NCBI RefSeq assembly: GCF_036226605.1
Contig: NZ_CP109000.1
Span: 4,522,501-4,586,500 of the forward strand
From: Streptomyces sp. NBC_00704
GTDB taxonomy: Bacteria; Actinomycetota; Actinomycetes; Streptomycetales; Streptomycetaceae
Length of the DNA stretch: 64,000 nucleotides
Direction of reading: 5' to 3'
The position numbers and the translations under genes are program-made. Under the pieces are notes generated by a model. The model had not been told where the DNA came from and did not search any database. It worked only from the letters and a program-made list of their open reading frames with translations. Positions 46,264-56,067 of this stretch are shown piece after piece (position 1 is the stretch's first letter; each line of letters opens with the position of its first letter).

Positions 46264-47436
46264 CTACCGGCCGCCGGGTGCCCGGGCCGCGAAGTCCGCG
46301 GCCGCCGCCCTCACGTCGTCCGCCGTCCAGCTCAGGCCGGCGGCGCGCACCGTGACCTCGGTGAAGGACAGCCCCGGCCCGCCGCGGTCCCAGGCCCCGG
46401 CGAACAGCATCGTGCTCGTCTCCTGCGCCTGCGCCACGGCCGCCTCGGCCGCCACGTCCGCCTCGTACGGCAGCCAGACCTGGAACTGGTGCGTGTGCGG
46501 GACCTCGGGGTGCACGCGCGCCCACGGGACGTCCGTCCCGGCGAAGCCCTCGCGCAGGGCGGCGGCGACCACACGCGCGTGCGTCACGTACTCCGGCAGC
46601 CGGGGCAGCTCGCGGTCCAGGCCGACGAGCGCCGACAGCGCGGTGGGGAACTGCTGGAAGACCGTGCCGCCGTAGCGGTGCCGCCAGGCCTTCGCCTCCG
46701 CCACCAGGGTCTTCGGGCCGGCGAGGGCGGCGCCGCCGAAGCCGTCGAGGGACTTGTAGAACGACACGTACACGCTGTCCGCGAGGTCCGCGATCTCCGA
46801 CAGGCTGCGGCCGAAGTGCTGGGTGGTCTCCCACAGGCGTGCGCCGTCGAAGTGCACCACCGCGTCGCGCTCGCGTGCCGCCTCCACGACGTCGGTCAGC
46901 TCCTCCCAGGTGGGGAGCACGAACCCGGCGTCCCGGAGAGGCAGCTCCAGCATGAGCGCGCCGAACGGCTCGTCGAAGGCGCGTATCTCCTCGGCCGTGG
47001 GCAGCCTGGGCTCGCGCGTCACCCGCACCGTGCGCAGGCCGCTCACGGCGCCGAAAGCGCCCCGCTCCCACACCTCGGGATGGCTCAGGGCGTGCAGCGC
47101 GACGGTCGGGTCGCCGGTGCGGCCGGCCCAGCAGCGCAGGGCGACCTGCTGGGCCATCGTGCCGGTGGGGAAGAACGCGGCGGCCTCCGTCCCCAGCAGC
47201 CCGGCGACCCGCCTCTCCAGCGCCTCCACGACCCCGTCCCCGTAGACGTCCGCGGGTTCGTCGAGGTCGTGGACCCCGGGGGCGGCCTCCTGGAGCACCG
47301 CGAGCCGCTCCCGCAGCGTGCTCTGGAACCCCGCGCGCGACAGCACGCGCTCCGCCTTCCGGTGCGCGAGCGCCCGCCGCTCCCGCAGGCCCTGCTGTGC
47401 CGGCTGTTCCTCGCTGTGCTCCGCGGTGTACGTCAT
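46264..47436 (-). CDS. Threonine aldolase/beta-eliminating lyase family PLP enzyme
   Basis: 390 residues of fold type I PLP enzymes. It shows EAAAFFPTGTMAQQVALRCW, HFDGARLWETTQHFG (PLP-contacting Asp) and VSFYKSLDGFGGAALAGP with the PLP lysine in the SFYKS segment. Low-specificity L-threonine aldolases cut threonine or beta-hydroxy amino acids to glycine and an aldehyde. The N-terminal about 60 residues are longer than usual. Substrate is inferred. It follows the ArsR-type gene's upstream side on the same strand, with a 126-bp gap. Confidence 0.85.
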   Translation of the reverse strand: MTYTAEHSEEQPAQQGLRERRALAHRKAERVLSRAGFQSTLRERLAVLQEAAPGVHDLDEPADVYGDGVVEALERRVAGLLGTEAAAFFPTGTMAQQVALRCWAGRTGDPTVALHALSHPEVWERGAFGAVSGLRTVRVTREPRLPTAEEIRAFDEPFGALMLELPLRDAGFVLPTWEELTDVVEAARERDAVVHFDGARLWETTQHFGRSLSEIADLADSVYVSFYKSLDGFGGAALAGPKTLVAEAKAWRHRYGGTVFQQFPTALSALVGLDRELPRLPEYVTHARVVAAALREGFAGTDVPWARVHPEVPHTHQFQVWLPYEADVAAEAAVAQAQETSTMLFAGAWDRGGPGLSFTEVTVRAAGLSWTADDVRAAAADFAARAPGGR

Positions 47437-47641
47437 GCCCCGGATGATGCCGTGCGCCGGGGCCGCGCGGGCACACGCGTGTGCCGTCCCGCCGCTTCGG
47501 CCCCGGATCGGCGGCGGCGGTCGGAACGGGTGGGAAAACCCACAGCCTGTGGACAACCGGGCCCCGCCGGAACAGATCGCGTTAACATGACGAGAAATCG
47601 TCCGGTACCCGGAGCGGACTGGAACGGAAGGCCGCCGTCGA

Positions 47642-48652
47642 GTGAGTACACCCCAACAGCCAGACCCCAGGGACCGCCCCGCGCGGCTCGCCGTCGGGGT
47701 CGTCGGCGCGGGCCGGGTCGGGCCCGCCCTGGCCGCGTCGCTGCAACTCGCCGGGCACCGGCCCGTCGCCGTCTCGGGCGTCTCCGACGCCTCCAGGCGG
47801 CGAGCGGCGCTCCTGCTGCCCGACGTGCCCCTGGTGCCGCCCGCCGAGGTCCTCCAGCGGGCGGACCTGGTGCTGCTCACCGTCCCCGACGACGCCCTGC
47901 CGGGGCTCGTGGAGGGCCTCGCCGACACCGGGGCGGTACGGCCCGGCCAGCTCCTCGCGCACACCTCCGGGCGCTTCGGCGCGAAGGTCCTCGACCCCGC
48001 ACTGCGCGCGGGCGCCCTGCCGCTGGCCCTGCACCCGGCGATGACGTTCACGGGCACCCCCGTGGACGTCCAGCGGCTGGCCGGCTGCTCCTTCGGCGTC
48101 ACCGCGCCCGAGGAGCTGCGGCTGGCCGCGGAGGCGCTCGTGATCGAGATGGGCGGCGAGCCGGAGTGGATCGCCGAGGAGAGCCGCCCGCTCTACCACG
48201 CCGCTCTCGCCCTGGGCGCCAACCACCTGGTCACCCTGGTCGCCCAGTCCATGGAGCTGCTGCGCGCGGCCGGCGTCGAGGCTCCCGACCGGATGCTCGG
48301 CCCGCTCCTCGGCGCCGCCCTGGACAACGCCCTGCGCTCCGGCGACGGCGCGCTCACCGGCCCCGTCGCGCGCGGGGACGCCGGCACGGTCGCCGCCCAC
48401 GTCGCCGAACTGCGCGCGCACGCACCGCAGACCGTCGCGGGCTACCTGGCGATGGCCCGCGCGACCGCCGACCGCGCGCTCGCCCACGGGCTGCTCAAGC
48501 CCGAACTGGCCGAGGACCTCCTCGGGGTGCTCGCCGACGAAGCCCACCGGGCCCCCCGGGCGCCCGGCGCGCCCGGCGCGTCCGGCACAACCGGTATCGA
48601 CGGCGTCGACGGCATTGACGGCATTGACGGCACCGAAGGAGAAGCGGGATGA
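47642..48652 (+). CDS. Rossmann-like/DUF2520 oxidoreductase, first gene of the NAD/CoA operon
   Basis: 336 residues. The N-terminal NAD(P)-binding part has [22 protein letters not shown], and the C-terminal DUF2520 domain has [23 protein letters not shown] and [21 protein letters not shown]. The fold is like ketopantoate and pyrroline-5-carboxylate reductases. Its stop overlaps the panC start (ATGA), which makes a role in pantothenate synthesis, such as a ketopantoate reductase, attractive but unproven. The C-terminus is a short repeat of Gly-Ile-Asp triplets. The GTG at 47642 has GGAAGG upstream. Confidence 0.85.
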   Translation: MSTPQQPDPRDRPARLAVGVVGAGRVGPALAASLQLAGHRPVAVSGVSDASRRRAALLLPDVPLVPPAEVLQRADLVLLTVPDDALPGLVEGLADTGAVRPGQLLAHTSGRFGAKVLDPALRAGALPLALHPAMTFTGTPVDVQRLAGCSFGVTAPEELRLAAEALVIEMGGEPEWIAEESRPLYHAALALGANHLVTLVAQSMELLRAAGVEAPDRMLGPLLGAALDNALRSGDGALTGPVARGDAGTVAAHVAELRAHAPQTVAGYLAMARATADRALAHGLLKPELAEDLLGVLADEAHRAPRAPGAPGASGTTGIDGVDGIDGIDGTEGEAG

Positions 48653-49641
48653 CCACCGCCCTGCTGCGCACCGCCGGCGAACTCCACGCACGCGCGCGTG
48701 GCGGCCGCCGGACCGTCGTGATGACGATGGGCGCCCTGCACGAAGGACACGCCACCCTCGTGCGCACCGCCCGCGACCTCGCCGGGCCGGACGGCGAGGT
48801 CGTCGTCACGGTCTTCGTCAACCCGCTTCAGTTCGGCCAGGGCGAGGACCTCGACCGCTACCCCCGTACCCTCGACGCCGACCTCAAGGTCGCCGAACTG
48901 GCGGGCGCGGACGTCGTGTTCGCCCCTTCCGCGGACGAGGTCTACCCCGGCGGCGAGCCCCAGGTCCGCATCACCGCGGGCCCCATGGGCGAGCGCCTGG
49001 AAGGCCGCTCCCGCCCCGGGCACTTCGACGGCATGCTGACGGTCGTCGCGAAGCTGCTGCACCTCACCCGCCCCGACACGGCGCTGTTCGGGCAGAAGGA
49101 CGCCCAGCAGCTCGCCCTGATCCGCCGCATGGTGCGGGATCTCGACTTCGGCGTGGAGATCGTCGCGGTGCCCACCGTGCGCGAGGAGGACGGGCTCGCC
49201 CTGTCCAGCCGCAACCGCTACCTGTCCGCCGGGGAACGGCGCACCGCGCTCGCGCTGTCCCAGGCCCTCTTCGCGGGCCGCGACCGGCACGCCGCGCAGG
49301 AGGCACTGCGGGCCCGCGCGCGGGAGGTGCCCGCCTCCCACGCGCGCGCCGAGGCCCTCAGCGCCCTCGGGGAGTCCCGTGCCGCCGCCGACGCGCACGC
49401 CGTCGCGAAGGCCGCCCCCGGCGACGCGGCGGGCGTCCGCGCGGCCGCCCGCACGGTCCTCGACGAGGCCGCCCGCCTCGTCCCACGGCTCGAACTGGAC
49501 TACCTCGCGCTCGTCGACCCGTCCGACTTCACCGAGATCGAGGACGGCTTCACCGGCGAGGCCGTCCTCGCCGTCGCCGCCCGGGTCGGCGCGACCCGGC
49601 TGATCGACAACCTCACCCTCACCTTCGGAGCCGCCTCGTGA
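48649..49641 (+). CDS. panC: Pantoate-beta-alanine ligase
   Basis: 330 residues. [19 protein letters not shown] carries the HIGH-like motif, followed by [40 protein letters not shown] and the KMSKS-like SSRNRYLS. It joins pantoate and beta-alanine at the cost of ATP. ATGA overlap upstream and GTGA overlap downstream show tight translational coupling. An insert rich in Ala/Arg (about residues 225-260) makes it a little longer than E. coli PanC. Confidence 0.96.
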   Translation: MTTALLRTAGELHARARGGRRTVVMTMGALHEGHATLVRTARDLAGPDGEVVVTVFVNPLQFGQGEDLDRYPRTLDADLKVAELAGADVVFAPSADEVYPGGEPQVRITAGPMGERLEGRSRPGHFDGMLTVVAKLLHLTRPDTALFGQKDAQQLALIRRMVRDLDFGVEIVAVPTVREEDGLALSSRNRYLSAGERRTALALSQALFAGRDRHAAQEALRARAREVPASHARAEALSALGESRAAADAHAVAKAAPGDAAGVRAAARTVLDEAARLVPRLELDYLALVDPSDFTEIEDGFTGEAVLAVAARVGATRLIDNLTLTFGAAS

Positions 49642-51353
49642 CCAGCACAGGCATACGACTGCACGCGCCCGCGCCCGGGTGGAACATCGACGCGGACGTC
49701 GTGGTCGTCGGCTCCGGCGTGGCCGGCCTGACCGCCGCCCTGCGCTGCGAGGCCGCCGGCCTGACGACGGTCGTCGTCACCAAGGCCCGCCTGGACGACG
49801 GCTCCACGCGCTGGGCGCAGGGCGGCATAGCCGCGGCCCTGGGCGAGGGCGACACGCCCGAACAGCACCTGGACGACACGCTCGTGGCGGGCGCCGGTCT
49901 GTGCGACGAGGAGGCCGTGCGGATCCTGGTCACCGAGGGCCCCGACGCGGTGCGCCGGCTGATCGCGACCGGCGCGCACTTCGACGAGTCCGAGGAAGGC
50001 GGCCTGGAGCTGACCCGCGAGGGCGGTCACCATCGTCGTCGCATCGCGCACGCGGGCGGCGACGCGACCGGCGCGGAGATCTCCCGCGCGCTCGTCGAGG
50101 CGGTCCGCGCGCGGGGCATGCGCACCGTCGAGAACGCGCTCGTCCTGGACCTCCTCACGGACGCCGACGGCCGCACCGCTGGCGTGACCCTGCACGTCAT
50201 GGGCGAGGGCCAGCACGACGGCGTGGGGGCCGTGCACGCCCCCGCGGTCGTGCTCGCGACCGGCGGCATGGGCCAGGTGTTCTCCGCCACCACCAACCCG
50301 TCGGTGTCCACCGGCGACGGCGTGGCGCTGGCGCTGCGGGCCGGCGCGGAGGTCTCCGACCTGGAGTTCGTCCAGTTCCACCCGACGGTGCTGTTCCTCG
50401 GCGCGGACGCGGAGGGCCAGCAGCCCCTCGTCTCCGAGGCGGTGCGCGGCGAAGGCGCCCACCTGGTCGACGCGGACGGCGTGCGCTTCATGGTCGGGCA
50501 GCACGAGCTCGCCGAACTCGCCCCGCGGGACATCGTCGCCAAGGGCATCATGCGGCGCATGCAGGAGCAGGACGCCGAGCACATGTTCCTCGACGCCCGG
50601 CACTTCGGCGCCGCCATGTGGGAGCACCGCTTCCCGACGATCCTCGCCGCCTGCCGCACCCACGGCATCGACCCGGTCACCGAGCCCGTCCCGGTCGCCC
50701 CGGCCGCCCACTACGCGTCCGGGGGCGTGCGCACCGACTCCCACGGCCGCACGACCGTGCCCGGGCTCTACGCGTGCGGGGAGGTCGCCTGCACCGGTGT
50801 GCACGGCGCGAACCGCCTCGCGTCGAACTCCCTCCTGGAGGGCCTCGTCTACGCCGAGCGCATCGTGGCCGACATCGCCGCGAGCCGGGCCGGCGACGCG
50901 CTCCGCGCGCGGGTGCCCGCGCCCGTCGAGCACCCCGAGCGGCCGGCGCACCCGCTGCTCGCCCCCGAGGCCCGCTTCGCCATCCAGCGCGTGATGACCG
51001 ACGGGGCCGGCGTCCTGCGCTCCGCCGGGTCCCTGGAGAAGGCCGCCGACCAGCTGCACCGACTGCACTCAGAGGCCCGCGACGCCCTGGACGAGAACGG
51101 CAAGACGGCCGAGCCCGGTGTCGACACCTGGGAGGCCACCAACCTCCTCTGCGTCGCGCGCGTGCTGGTCGCCGCCGCCCGGCAGCGCGAGGAGACCCGC
51201 GGCTGCCACTGGCGCGATGACCACGCCGACCGCGACGACGCGAAGTGGCGCCGCCACATCGTCGTGCGACTGAATCCGGACCGCACGCTCGCCGTACACA
51301 CCACCGATACCGCAGACTTCCCCCCGACCCGGCAGCACCACCAGGAGCAGTGA
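49638..51353 (+). CDS. nadB: L-aspartate oxidase
   Basis: 571 residues. The FAD site is [22 protein letters not shown], with the succinate dehydrogenase-like [20 protein letters not shown] and [27 protein letters not shown]. It oxidises aspartate to iminoaspartate for NAD synthesis. Its GTG overlaps the panC stop (GTGA). The partner nadA, which makes quinolinate, is not in the window. The last about 50 residues form an extra basic and His-rich tail. Confidence 0.95.
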   Translation: MTSTGIRLHAPAPGWNIDADVVVVGSGVAGLTAALRCEAAGLTTVVVTKARLDDGSTRWAQGGIAAALGEGDTPEQHLDDTLVAGAGLCDEEAVRILVTEGPDAVRRLIATGAHFDESEEGGLELTREGGHHRRRIAHAGGDATGAEISRALVEAVRARGMRTVENALVLDLLTDADGRTAGVTLHVMGEGQHDGVGAVHAPAVVLATGGMGQVFSATTNPSVSTGDGVALALRAGAEVSDLEFVQFHPTVLFLGADAEGQQPLVSEAVRGEGAHLVDADGVRFMVGQHELAELAPRDIVAKGIMRRMQEQDAEHMFLDARHFGAAMWEHRFPTILAACRTHGIDPVTEPVPVAPAAHYASGGVRTDSHGRTTVPGLYACGEVACTGVHGANRLASNSLLEGLVYAERIVADIAASRAGDALRARVPAPVEHPERPAHPLLAPEARFAIQRVMTDGAGVLRSAGSLEKAADQLHRLHSEARDALDENGKTAEPGVDTWEATNLLCVARVLVAAARQREETRGCHWRDDHADRDDAKWRRHIVVRLNPDRTLAVHTTDTADFPPTRQHHQEQ

Positions 51354-51358
51354 CAGAC

Positions 51359-52354
51359 GTGAGCACCCCCGACCTTCCCCTCGCCCGGAGCGGCGGCTGC
51401 GGCGACGACTGTGCCTGCGGCGCCGACGCCGAACTCACCGAAGAAGGACACGCCGCCTACATGGAGTGCGGGCTCGACCCCGCGCTCGCCGGGCTCCTGT
51501 CCCACGCCGGGCTCGACCCGGTCGAGGTGGAGGACATCGCCAACGTCGCCATCGGCGAGGACCTGGCCCACGGCGTCGACGTGACGACCGTCGCGACCAT
51601 CCCCGAGGACGCGGTCGCCACCGCCGACTTCACCGCCCGCGAGGCCGGCGTGGTCGCGGGCCTCCGGATCGCCGAGGCCGTCGTCTCGGTCGTCTGCACG
51701 GACGAGTTCGAGGTCGAGCGGCACGTCGAGGACGGCGACCGCGTGGAGGCCGGGCAGCCGCTGCTGTCGGTCACCACGCGCACGCGTGACCTCCTCACCG
51801 CCGAACGCAGCGCGCTCAACCTCCTGTGCCGCCTGTCCGGCATCGCCACCGCCACGCGCGCGTGGGCCGACGTCCTGGAAGGCACCAGCGCGCGTGTGCG
51901 CGACACCCGCAAGACGACGCCCGGCCTGCGCTCGCTGGAGAAGTTCGCCGTCCGCTGCGGCGGCGGCGTCAACCACCGGATGTCGCTGTCCGACGCGGCC
52001 CTGGTCAAGGACAACCACGTGGTCGCCGCGGGCGGCGTCGCGCAGGCCTTCGAGGCCGTCCGGGAGGCGTTCCCGGACGTGCCCATCGAGGTCGAGGTCG
52101 ACACCCTGCACCAGCTGCGCGAGGTGATCGACGCCGGCGCCGACCTGATCCTCCTGGACAACTTCACCCCCGGTGAGTGCGAGGAGGCCGTGGGCATCGT
52201 CGGCGGGCGGGCCCTGCTGGAGGCGTCGGGCCGGCTGACCCTGGACAACGCCAAGGCGTACGCCGACACCGGCGTGGACTTCCTCGCCGTCGGGGCGCTG
52301 ACGCACTCCTCGCCGATCCTGGACATCGGTCTGGATCTGCGAGCGGCTGAGTAG
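51359..52354 (+). CDS. nadC: Nicotinate-nucleotide pyrophosphorylase (quinolinate phosphoribosyltransferase)
   Basis: 331 residues. It has EDIANVAIGEDLAHGVDVTT, TRKTTPGLRSLEKFAVRCGGGVNHR, and KDNHVVAAGG, then LLDNFTPGE and the GALTHSSPILDIGLDL end. It converts quinolinate plus PRPP to nicotinate mononucleotide. The N-terminal about 25 residues are an extra Cys-rich segment (GGCGDDCACGAD) of unknown use. GTG 51359 follows GGAGCA, 6 bp after nadB. Confidence 0.95.
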   Translation: MSTPDLPLARSGGCGDDCACGADAELTEEGHAAYMECGLDPALAGLLSHAGLDPVEVEDIANVAIGEDLAHGVDVTTVATIPEDAVATADFTAREAGVVAGLRIAEAVVSVVCTDEFEVERHVEDGDRVEAGQPLLSVTTRTRDLLTAERSALNLLCRLSGIATATRAWADVLEGTSARVRDTRKTTPGLRSLEKFAVRCGGGVNHRMSLSDAALVKDNHVVAAGGVAQAFEAVREAFPDVPIEVEVDTLHQLREVIDAGADLILLDNFTPGECEEAVGIVGGRALLEASGRLTLDNAKAYADTGVDFLAVGALTHSSPILDIGLDLRAAE

Positions 52355-52370
52355 GGAACGGGAACCGGCC

Positions 52371-53168
52371 ATGCTGCTGACGATCGACGTGGGCAACACG
52401 CACACCGTGCTCGGCCTGTTCGACGGTGAGGACATCGTCGAGCACTGGCGCATCTCCACCGACTCGCGCCGCACCGCGGACGAACTCGCCGTCCTCCTCC
52501 AGGGCCTGATGGGCATGCACCCGCTCCTCGGGGACGAGCTGGGCGACGGCATCGACGGGATCGCGATCTGCGCGACCGTGCCCTCGGTGCTGCACGAACT
52601 GCGCGAGGTGACGCGCCGGTACTACGGCGACGTGCCCGCCGTGCTCGTCGAACCCGGCGTGAAGACGGGCGTGCCGATCCTGTTCGACAACCCCAAGGAG
52701 GTCGGCGCCGACCGCATCATCAACGCCGTCGCGGCGAACGAGCTCTACGGCGGCCCGGCGATCGTCGTCGACTTCGGCACGGCCACCACGTTCGACGCGG
52801 TCAGCGCGCGCGGGGAGTACGTCGGCGGCGTCATCGCCCCCGGCATCGAGATCTCCGTGGAGGCGCTCGGCGTGAAGGCCGCGCAGCTGCGCAAGATCGA
52901 GGTGGCCCGCCCGCGCAGCGTGATCGGCAAGAACACCGTCGAGGCCATGCAGTCCGGGATCGTCTACGGATTCGCCGGCCAGGTCGACGGCGTGGTGACC
53001 CGGATGGCCCGCGAGCTGGCGGACGACCCGGACGAGGTCACGGTGATCGCGACGGGCGGGCTGGCGCCGATGGTGCTCGGCGAGTCCTCGGTGATCGACG
53101 AGCACGAGCCGTGGCTGACGCTGATCGGCCTGCGCCTGGTGTACGAGCGCAACGTCTCGCGCATGTGA
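52371..53168 (+). CDS. coaX: Type III pantothenate kinase
   Basis: 265 residues of the CoaX family. LLTIDVGNTHTVLGLF is the ASKHA phosphate loop, followed by PKEVGADRIINAVAAN, VVDFGTATTFDAVS and GGVIAPGIEISVEAL. It phosphorylates pantothenate, using a monovalent cation, to begin CoA synthesis. Panning from panC to coaX, the operon supplies both pantothenate and NAD. ATG 52371 follows GGGAACGGG, 16 bp after nadC. Confidence 0.95.
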   Translation: MLLTIDVGNTHTVLGLFDGEDIVEHWRISTDSRRTADELAVLLQGLMGMHPLLGDELGDGIDGIAICATVPSVLHELREVTRRYYGDVPAVLVEPGVKTGVPILFDNPKEVGADRIINAVAANELYGGPAIVVDFGTATTFDAVSARGEYVGGVIAPGIEISVEALGVKAAQLRKIEVARPRSVIGKNTVEAMQSGIVYGFAGQVDGVVTRMARELADDPDEVTVIATGGLAPMVLGESSVIDEHEPWLTLIGLRLVYERNVSRM

Positions 53169-53567
53169 GCCGTCCGCGTCTCCCACGCGCGGGAGACGCG
53201 GACGACGGCGCCGGTCCGCGCCGGTCGAGGCGAGGGGCCCGCGGCCGTCGGTCGAGGCGAAGGCCCGCAGTCGTCGGAGCGTCCGTGCCGGTCGGCCGAG
53301 TCCGCCCGGTTGGGCCCGATCGGCCCGGTCGATCGGGCTCGGGCGGCCCGCCGGATGGGCCCCGCCGCCGGCAGCCGGATCCGGCGTTCCGCCTCGGGCA
53401 GCCGGGCCCGGACCTGGGGCCGGGCCCGGCCCGCTTCCCCGCGGGCGGCGGCGGGTGACGGCCCGGTGGGCCATCAGGGGGTGAGCGGTGGGCCACCAGG
53501 GCGGATCCCGGCGCGCCGCGTCCGATCTCCATGTCTCATTTGTCTGATTAGCGCGTATCGTCGCCGC
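53169..53567. other. Intergenic stretch, no gene seen
   Basis: About 400 bp of very GC-rich sequence with loose gggcccg repeats. Frames are open but the products are Arg/Pro-rich without a domain. A less GC-rich stretch at 53530-53567 contains the promoter-like TATCGT. Confidence 0.5.
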
Positions 53568-54368
53568 ATGCCCACGCCATGCGGATCCCGCGGCGGCCTG
53601 GCGTTCGGCGCGGAGGAGCTGCGTGTGCTCCGCCGCGCCCTCGCCATCGCCCTCCACCCCGGCCCCGTCACCGCCGAGGACGTCCAGGACTGCCATCGCC
53701 TCGCCGAGTCGCTCGACGAGGCGATGGGCGAGGCCGCCCGCCTGCGGGCCTTCCTCGTGGCCGACCTCGGCCGGTACCGCGCAGCCCTCCCCGGCACCGC
53801 CGCCGGCTACCTCACCCTTCTGGAGGAGGTGCTGGCCACCGGCCACCTCCCCGAGCCGGACGACCTCGCCGCGCTCCGCGCCCTGCGCGGCAACCCCACG
53901 GCCGCGGCGCTCCTGGACCGCTGCCAGGCTCTCGCCGAGCAGGACGTACGCGCCCGTCTGGCGAGCCGTGCGGCCCGCCGGGCCGGATCGGCCGTCCCCA
54001 CCGTCCCGGCGTCCCGTACGCACCTCCAGGCCCTTCCCGGGGGCCTCTCCGCGGCACGCCGCCCCGCCCTCGCCCCGGCCGTCGCCGCCGGGACGACCCC
54101 GGGCGGCGACGGCCGGACCGATGCGAGGGGCGATGCCGGGGCCGAGGGAGCGGCGGCCGGGGAGCCGGGGAAGAAGCCCGCGCCCGCACCCCGGAAGGAA
54201 CCCGCCGAGAAGCCGGCCGCGCCCGCGCCAGGCCCGGGGCCGGTACCGGTCAAGCCCGGCTCCGAGCCGGCCCGCCGGCCCGTCCCCACTCCCGGCGAGG
54301 TCTTCCCGCGGCGCAAACCGGCCCCGCCGCCCGCCGACGCCCGGCAGCACCGGCTGGCCGTCGGCTGA
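53568..54368 (+). CDS. Hypothetical protein with helical N-terminus and Pro/Ala-rich tail
   Basis: 266 residues, family not recognised. Residues about 10-130 are helical and ordered (GAEELRVLRRALAIALHPG, LAESLDEAMGEAARLRAFLVADLGRYRAALPGTAAGYLTLLEEVL). The rest is a disordered Pro/Ala/Lys/Gly tail with KPAPAPRKEPAEKPAAPAPG. No signal or membrane segment is present. ATG 53568 sits 6 nt after TATCGT (53556-53561), so leaderless. Similar proteins appear next to coaX in other Streptomyces (from memory). Confidence 0.65.
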   Translation: MPTPCGSRGGLAFGAEELRVLRRALAIALHPGPVTAEDVQDCHRLAESLDEAMGEAARLRAFLVADLGRYRAALPGTAAGYLTLLEEVLATGHLPEPDDLAALRALRGNPTAAALLDRCQALAEQDVRARLASRAARRAGSAVPTVPASRTHLQALPGGLSAARRPALAPAVAAGTTPGGDGRTDARGDAGAEGAAAGEPGKKPAPAPRKEPAEKPAAPAPGPGPVPVKPGSEPARRPVPTPGEVFPRRKPAPPPADARQHRLAVG

Positions 54369-54421
54369 CCGGGCCGCAACCCCGCCCGAAGATCCGGCTC
54401 CCGTCTGGCTACTCTGGATCC

Positions 54422-54601
54422 ATGGACTACGTCTCCGCGCTCGTGCCCCCCGTCGTCATGGCCGTGTTCTTCGTCGGTCTGATCAGGGTGATCGTGAAGA
54501 CCCAGGGCGGCGCCAACAAGGCCAAGGAGGACGCGGTCGTCGACGCCGCGCTCGCGCGCGCGGAGGGCGCCCGCCAGGCCTCCGCCGGCCCCGAGGCCTG
54601 A
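54422..54601 (+). CDS. Small single-span membrane protein
   Basis: 59 residues: DYVSALVPPVVMAVFFVGLIRVIVKTQ is a transmembrane helix near the N-terminus, followed by a charged cytoplasmic helix (ANKAKEDAVVDAALARAEGARQAS). The function is unknown. ATG 54422 lies 6 nt after TACTCT (54410-54415), so a leaderless mRNA is likely. A textbook terminator follows 30 bp after the stop, supporting that it is a real single-gene transcript. Confidence 0.75.
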   Translation: MDYVSALVPPVVMAVFFVGLIRVIVKTQGGANKAKEDAVVDAALARAEGARQASAGPEA

Positions 54602-54630
54602 CGGCCCGCCGCACCCGTACAGCCCTCCAG

Positions 54631-54666
54631 GGCGTGCGTCTCCATTCGGAGCCGCACGCCCTTTTT
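54631..54666 (+). terminator. Rho-independent terminator
   Basis: Stem GGCGTGCG-T-CTCC with loop ATTC and GGAG-C-CGCACGCC, then CTTTTTG. There is one mismatch in the stem (T/C). It ends the small membrane protein transcript. Confidence 0.92.
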
Positions 54667-54736
54667 GTTCGCGTTTGATGATGAAGATGCCCGTCCGGCA
54701 CGCGATTGACGGGATCTCCCACTATTGTTCTGAGCT

Positions 54737-55285
54737 GTGCCTCGCCCATTGGGAGAACTCGAAGACTCGGTCATGACGCGGGTGTGGAAGTGGAACCGCC
54801 CGGTGACCGTTCGAGAAGTCCTGGAAGACCTTCAGCAGGAACGGTCCATCGCGTACACCACGGTGATGACCGTTTTGGACAATCTCCATCAGAAGGGCTG
54901 GGTGCGCCGTGAAGCGGAAGGCCGGGCCTATCGATATGAGGCGGTCTCCACCCGCGCCGCCTACGCCGCCGCCCTGATGAACGACGCCTGGTCCCAGAGC
55001 GACAACCCCGCGGCCGCTCTCGTCGCCTTCTTCGGGATGATGAGCGAGGAACAGCGCGGAGCGCTGCGCGACGCCGTGCGCATCGTCCAGGGGCCGGAAA
55101 CCGCCGAACCCGTACGCGAACCCGAACCCGTACGCGAACCCCGTGAACCCGAACCCGCCGAACCTGAACGCGCGGAACCCGCAACCGCCCCGACTGCCGA
55201 GAACGGGGGGAGTGGGGGGAGTGGGGCGAGTACCGGCGGCGCCGGGGAGAACCCCGCCTCGGCATCGGAGGGCGGCGGGCGATAG
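54737..55285 (+). CDS. BlaI/MecI-family repressor
   Basis: 182 residues. The winged-helix domain covers residues 1-75: LGELEDSVMTRVWKWNRPVTVREVLEDLQQERSIAYTTVMTVLDNLHQKGWVRREAEGRAYRYEA. Beyond the dimerisation helices (to about 120) is a about 60-residue Glu/Pro/Arg then Gly/Ser-rich tail. BlaI repressors are normally cleaved by a BlaR1-type protease, and none is adjacent. GTG 54737 lies about 8 nt after TATTGT. The next gene starts 9 bp later. Confidence 0.88.
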   Translation: MPRPLGELEDSVMTRVWKWNRPVTVREVLEDLQQERSIAYTTVMTVLDNLHQKGWVRREAEGRAYRYEAVSTRAAYAAALMNDAWSQSDNPAAALVAFFGMMSEEQRGALRDAVRIVQGPETAEPVREPEPVREPREPEPAEPERAEPATAPTAENGGSGGSGASTGGAGENPASASEGGGR

Positions 55286-55294
55286 CGTCCGCAC

Positions 55295-55843
55295 ATGTCA
55301 GCAGAGAGTCCCTCGGCCGAGAACGTCGGAGTCACCGCTAAAGCCATCACCGTCCGGCGGGCCCGGACAGGCGATGTCGACGCCGTGCGCCGTCTCCTTG
55401 ACGCCTACGTCCGCGGCGGCATCCTGCTCGACAAAGCGACCGTGACCCTTTACGAGGACATCCAGGAGTTCTGGGTCGCCGAACGCGACGACAACGCCGA
55501 GGTGGTCGGCTGCGGCGCCCTGCACGTCATGTGGGAAGACCTGGCCGAAGTGCGCACTCTCGCGGTGAAGCCCGGGCTCAAGGGCGCCGGCGTGGGCCAC
55601 CAGTTGTTGGAGAAGTTGCTCCACACCGCGCGCTGGCTCGGCGTTCGCCGTGTTTTCTGTCTGACCTTCGAAGTGGACTTCTTCGCCAAGCACGGCTTCG
55701 TGGAGATCGGTGAGACGCCCGTCGACACCGATGTCTACGCGGAGCTGCTGCGTTCCTATGACGAGGGCGTCGCGGAGTTCCTCGGACTCGAACGAGTGAA
55801 ACCGAACACCTTGGGCAACAGCCGGATGCTTCTGCATCTGTGA
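55295..55843 (+). CDS. N-acetylglutamate synthase-like GNAT acetyltransferase
   Basis: 182 residues, a single GNAT domain with the acetyl-CoA loop VKPGLKGAGVGHQLLEKLL, and VGCGALHVMWEDLAEVRTLAV and FFAKHGFVEIGETPVDTDVYAELLRSYDEGVAEFLGLERVKPNTLGNSRM. It matches the short actinobacterial N-acetylglutamate synthases (M. tuberculosis Rv2747 type), which start arginine synthesis. ATG 55295 lies 6 nt after TAGCGT (55283-55288), whose TAG is also the stop of the blaI-like gene, so it may have its own leaderless start. Confidence 0.88.
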   Translation: MSAESPSAENVGVTAKAITVRRARTGDVDAVRRLLDAYVRGGILLDKATVTLYEDIQEFWVAERDDNAEVVGCGALHVMWEDLAEVRTLAVKPGLKGAGVGHQLLEKLLHTARWLGVRRVFCLTFEVDFFAKHGFVEIGETPVDTDVYAELLRSYDEGVAEFLGLERVKPNTLGNSRMLLHL

Positions 55844-55979
55844 TCGTCGCCGCATTCCGGCCGACCCGCCTTGCCCGGGTGCCCTATGTCCGAAACGCGC
55901 ACGTTTCCGGGCCGGGGCGGGGCTGCGGGTCTCTGCCAGGGGTTTGTGTTTTCTCAGCAAAAGCGGTTTGCTTTCCGAC

Positions 55980-55991
55980 GTACTGCAGTAC
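55980..55991. promoter_or_regulatory. Palindrome upstream of lsr2
   Basis: GTACTGCAGTAC is a perfect 12-bp palindrome, extended on the right by TGCA and TATAAC (a -10-like box at 55996-56001). It lies about 80 bp before the lsr2 start in the least GC-rich part of the interval. It could be an operator for lsr2. Confidence 0.5.
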
Positions 55992-56067
55992 TGCATATAA
56001 CAGGGTGCGGCTAAACGGCGGACGCCGCTGACCCCCGGCCCTCACGTTTTCGATGAAAGGAAATCCG

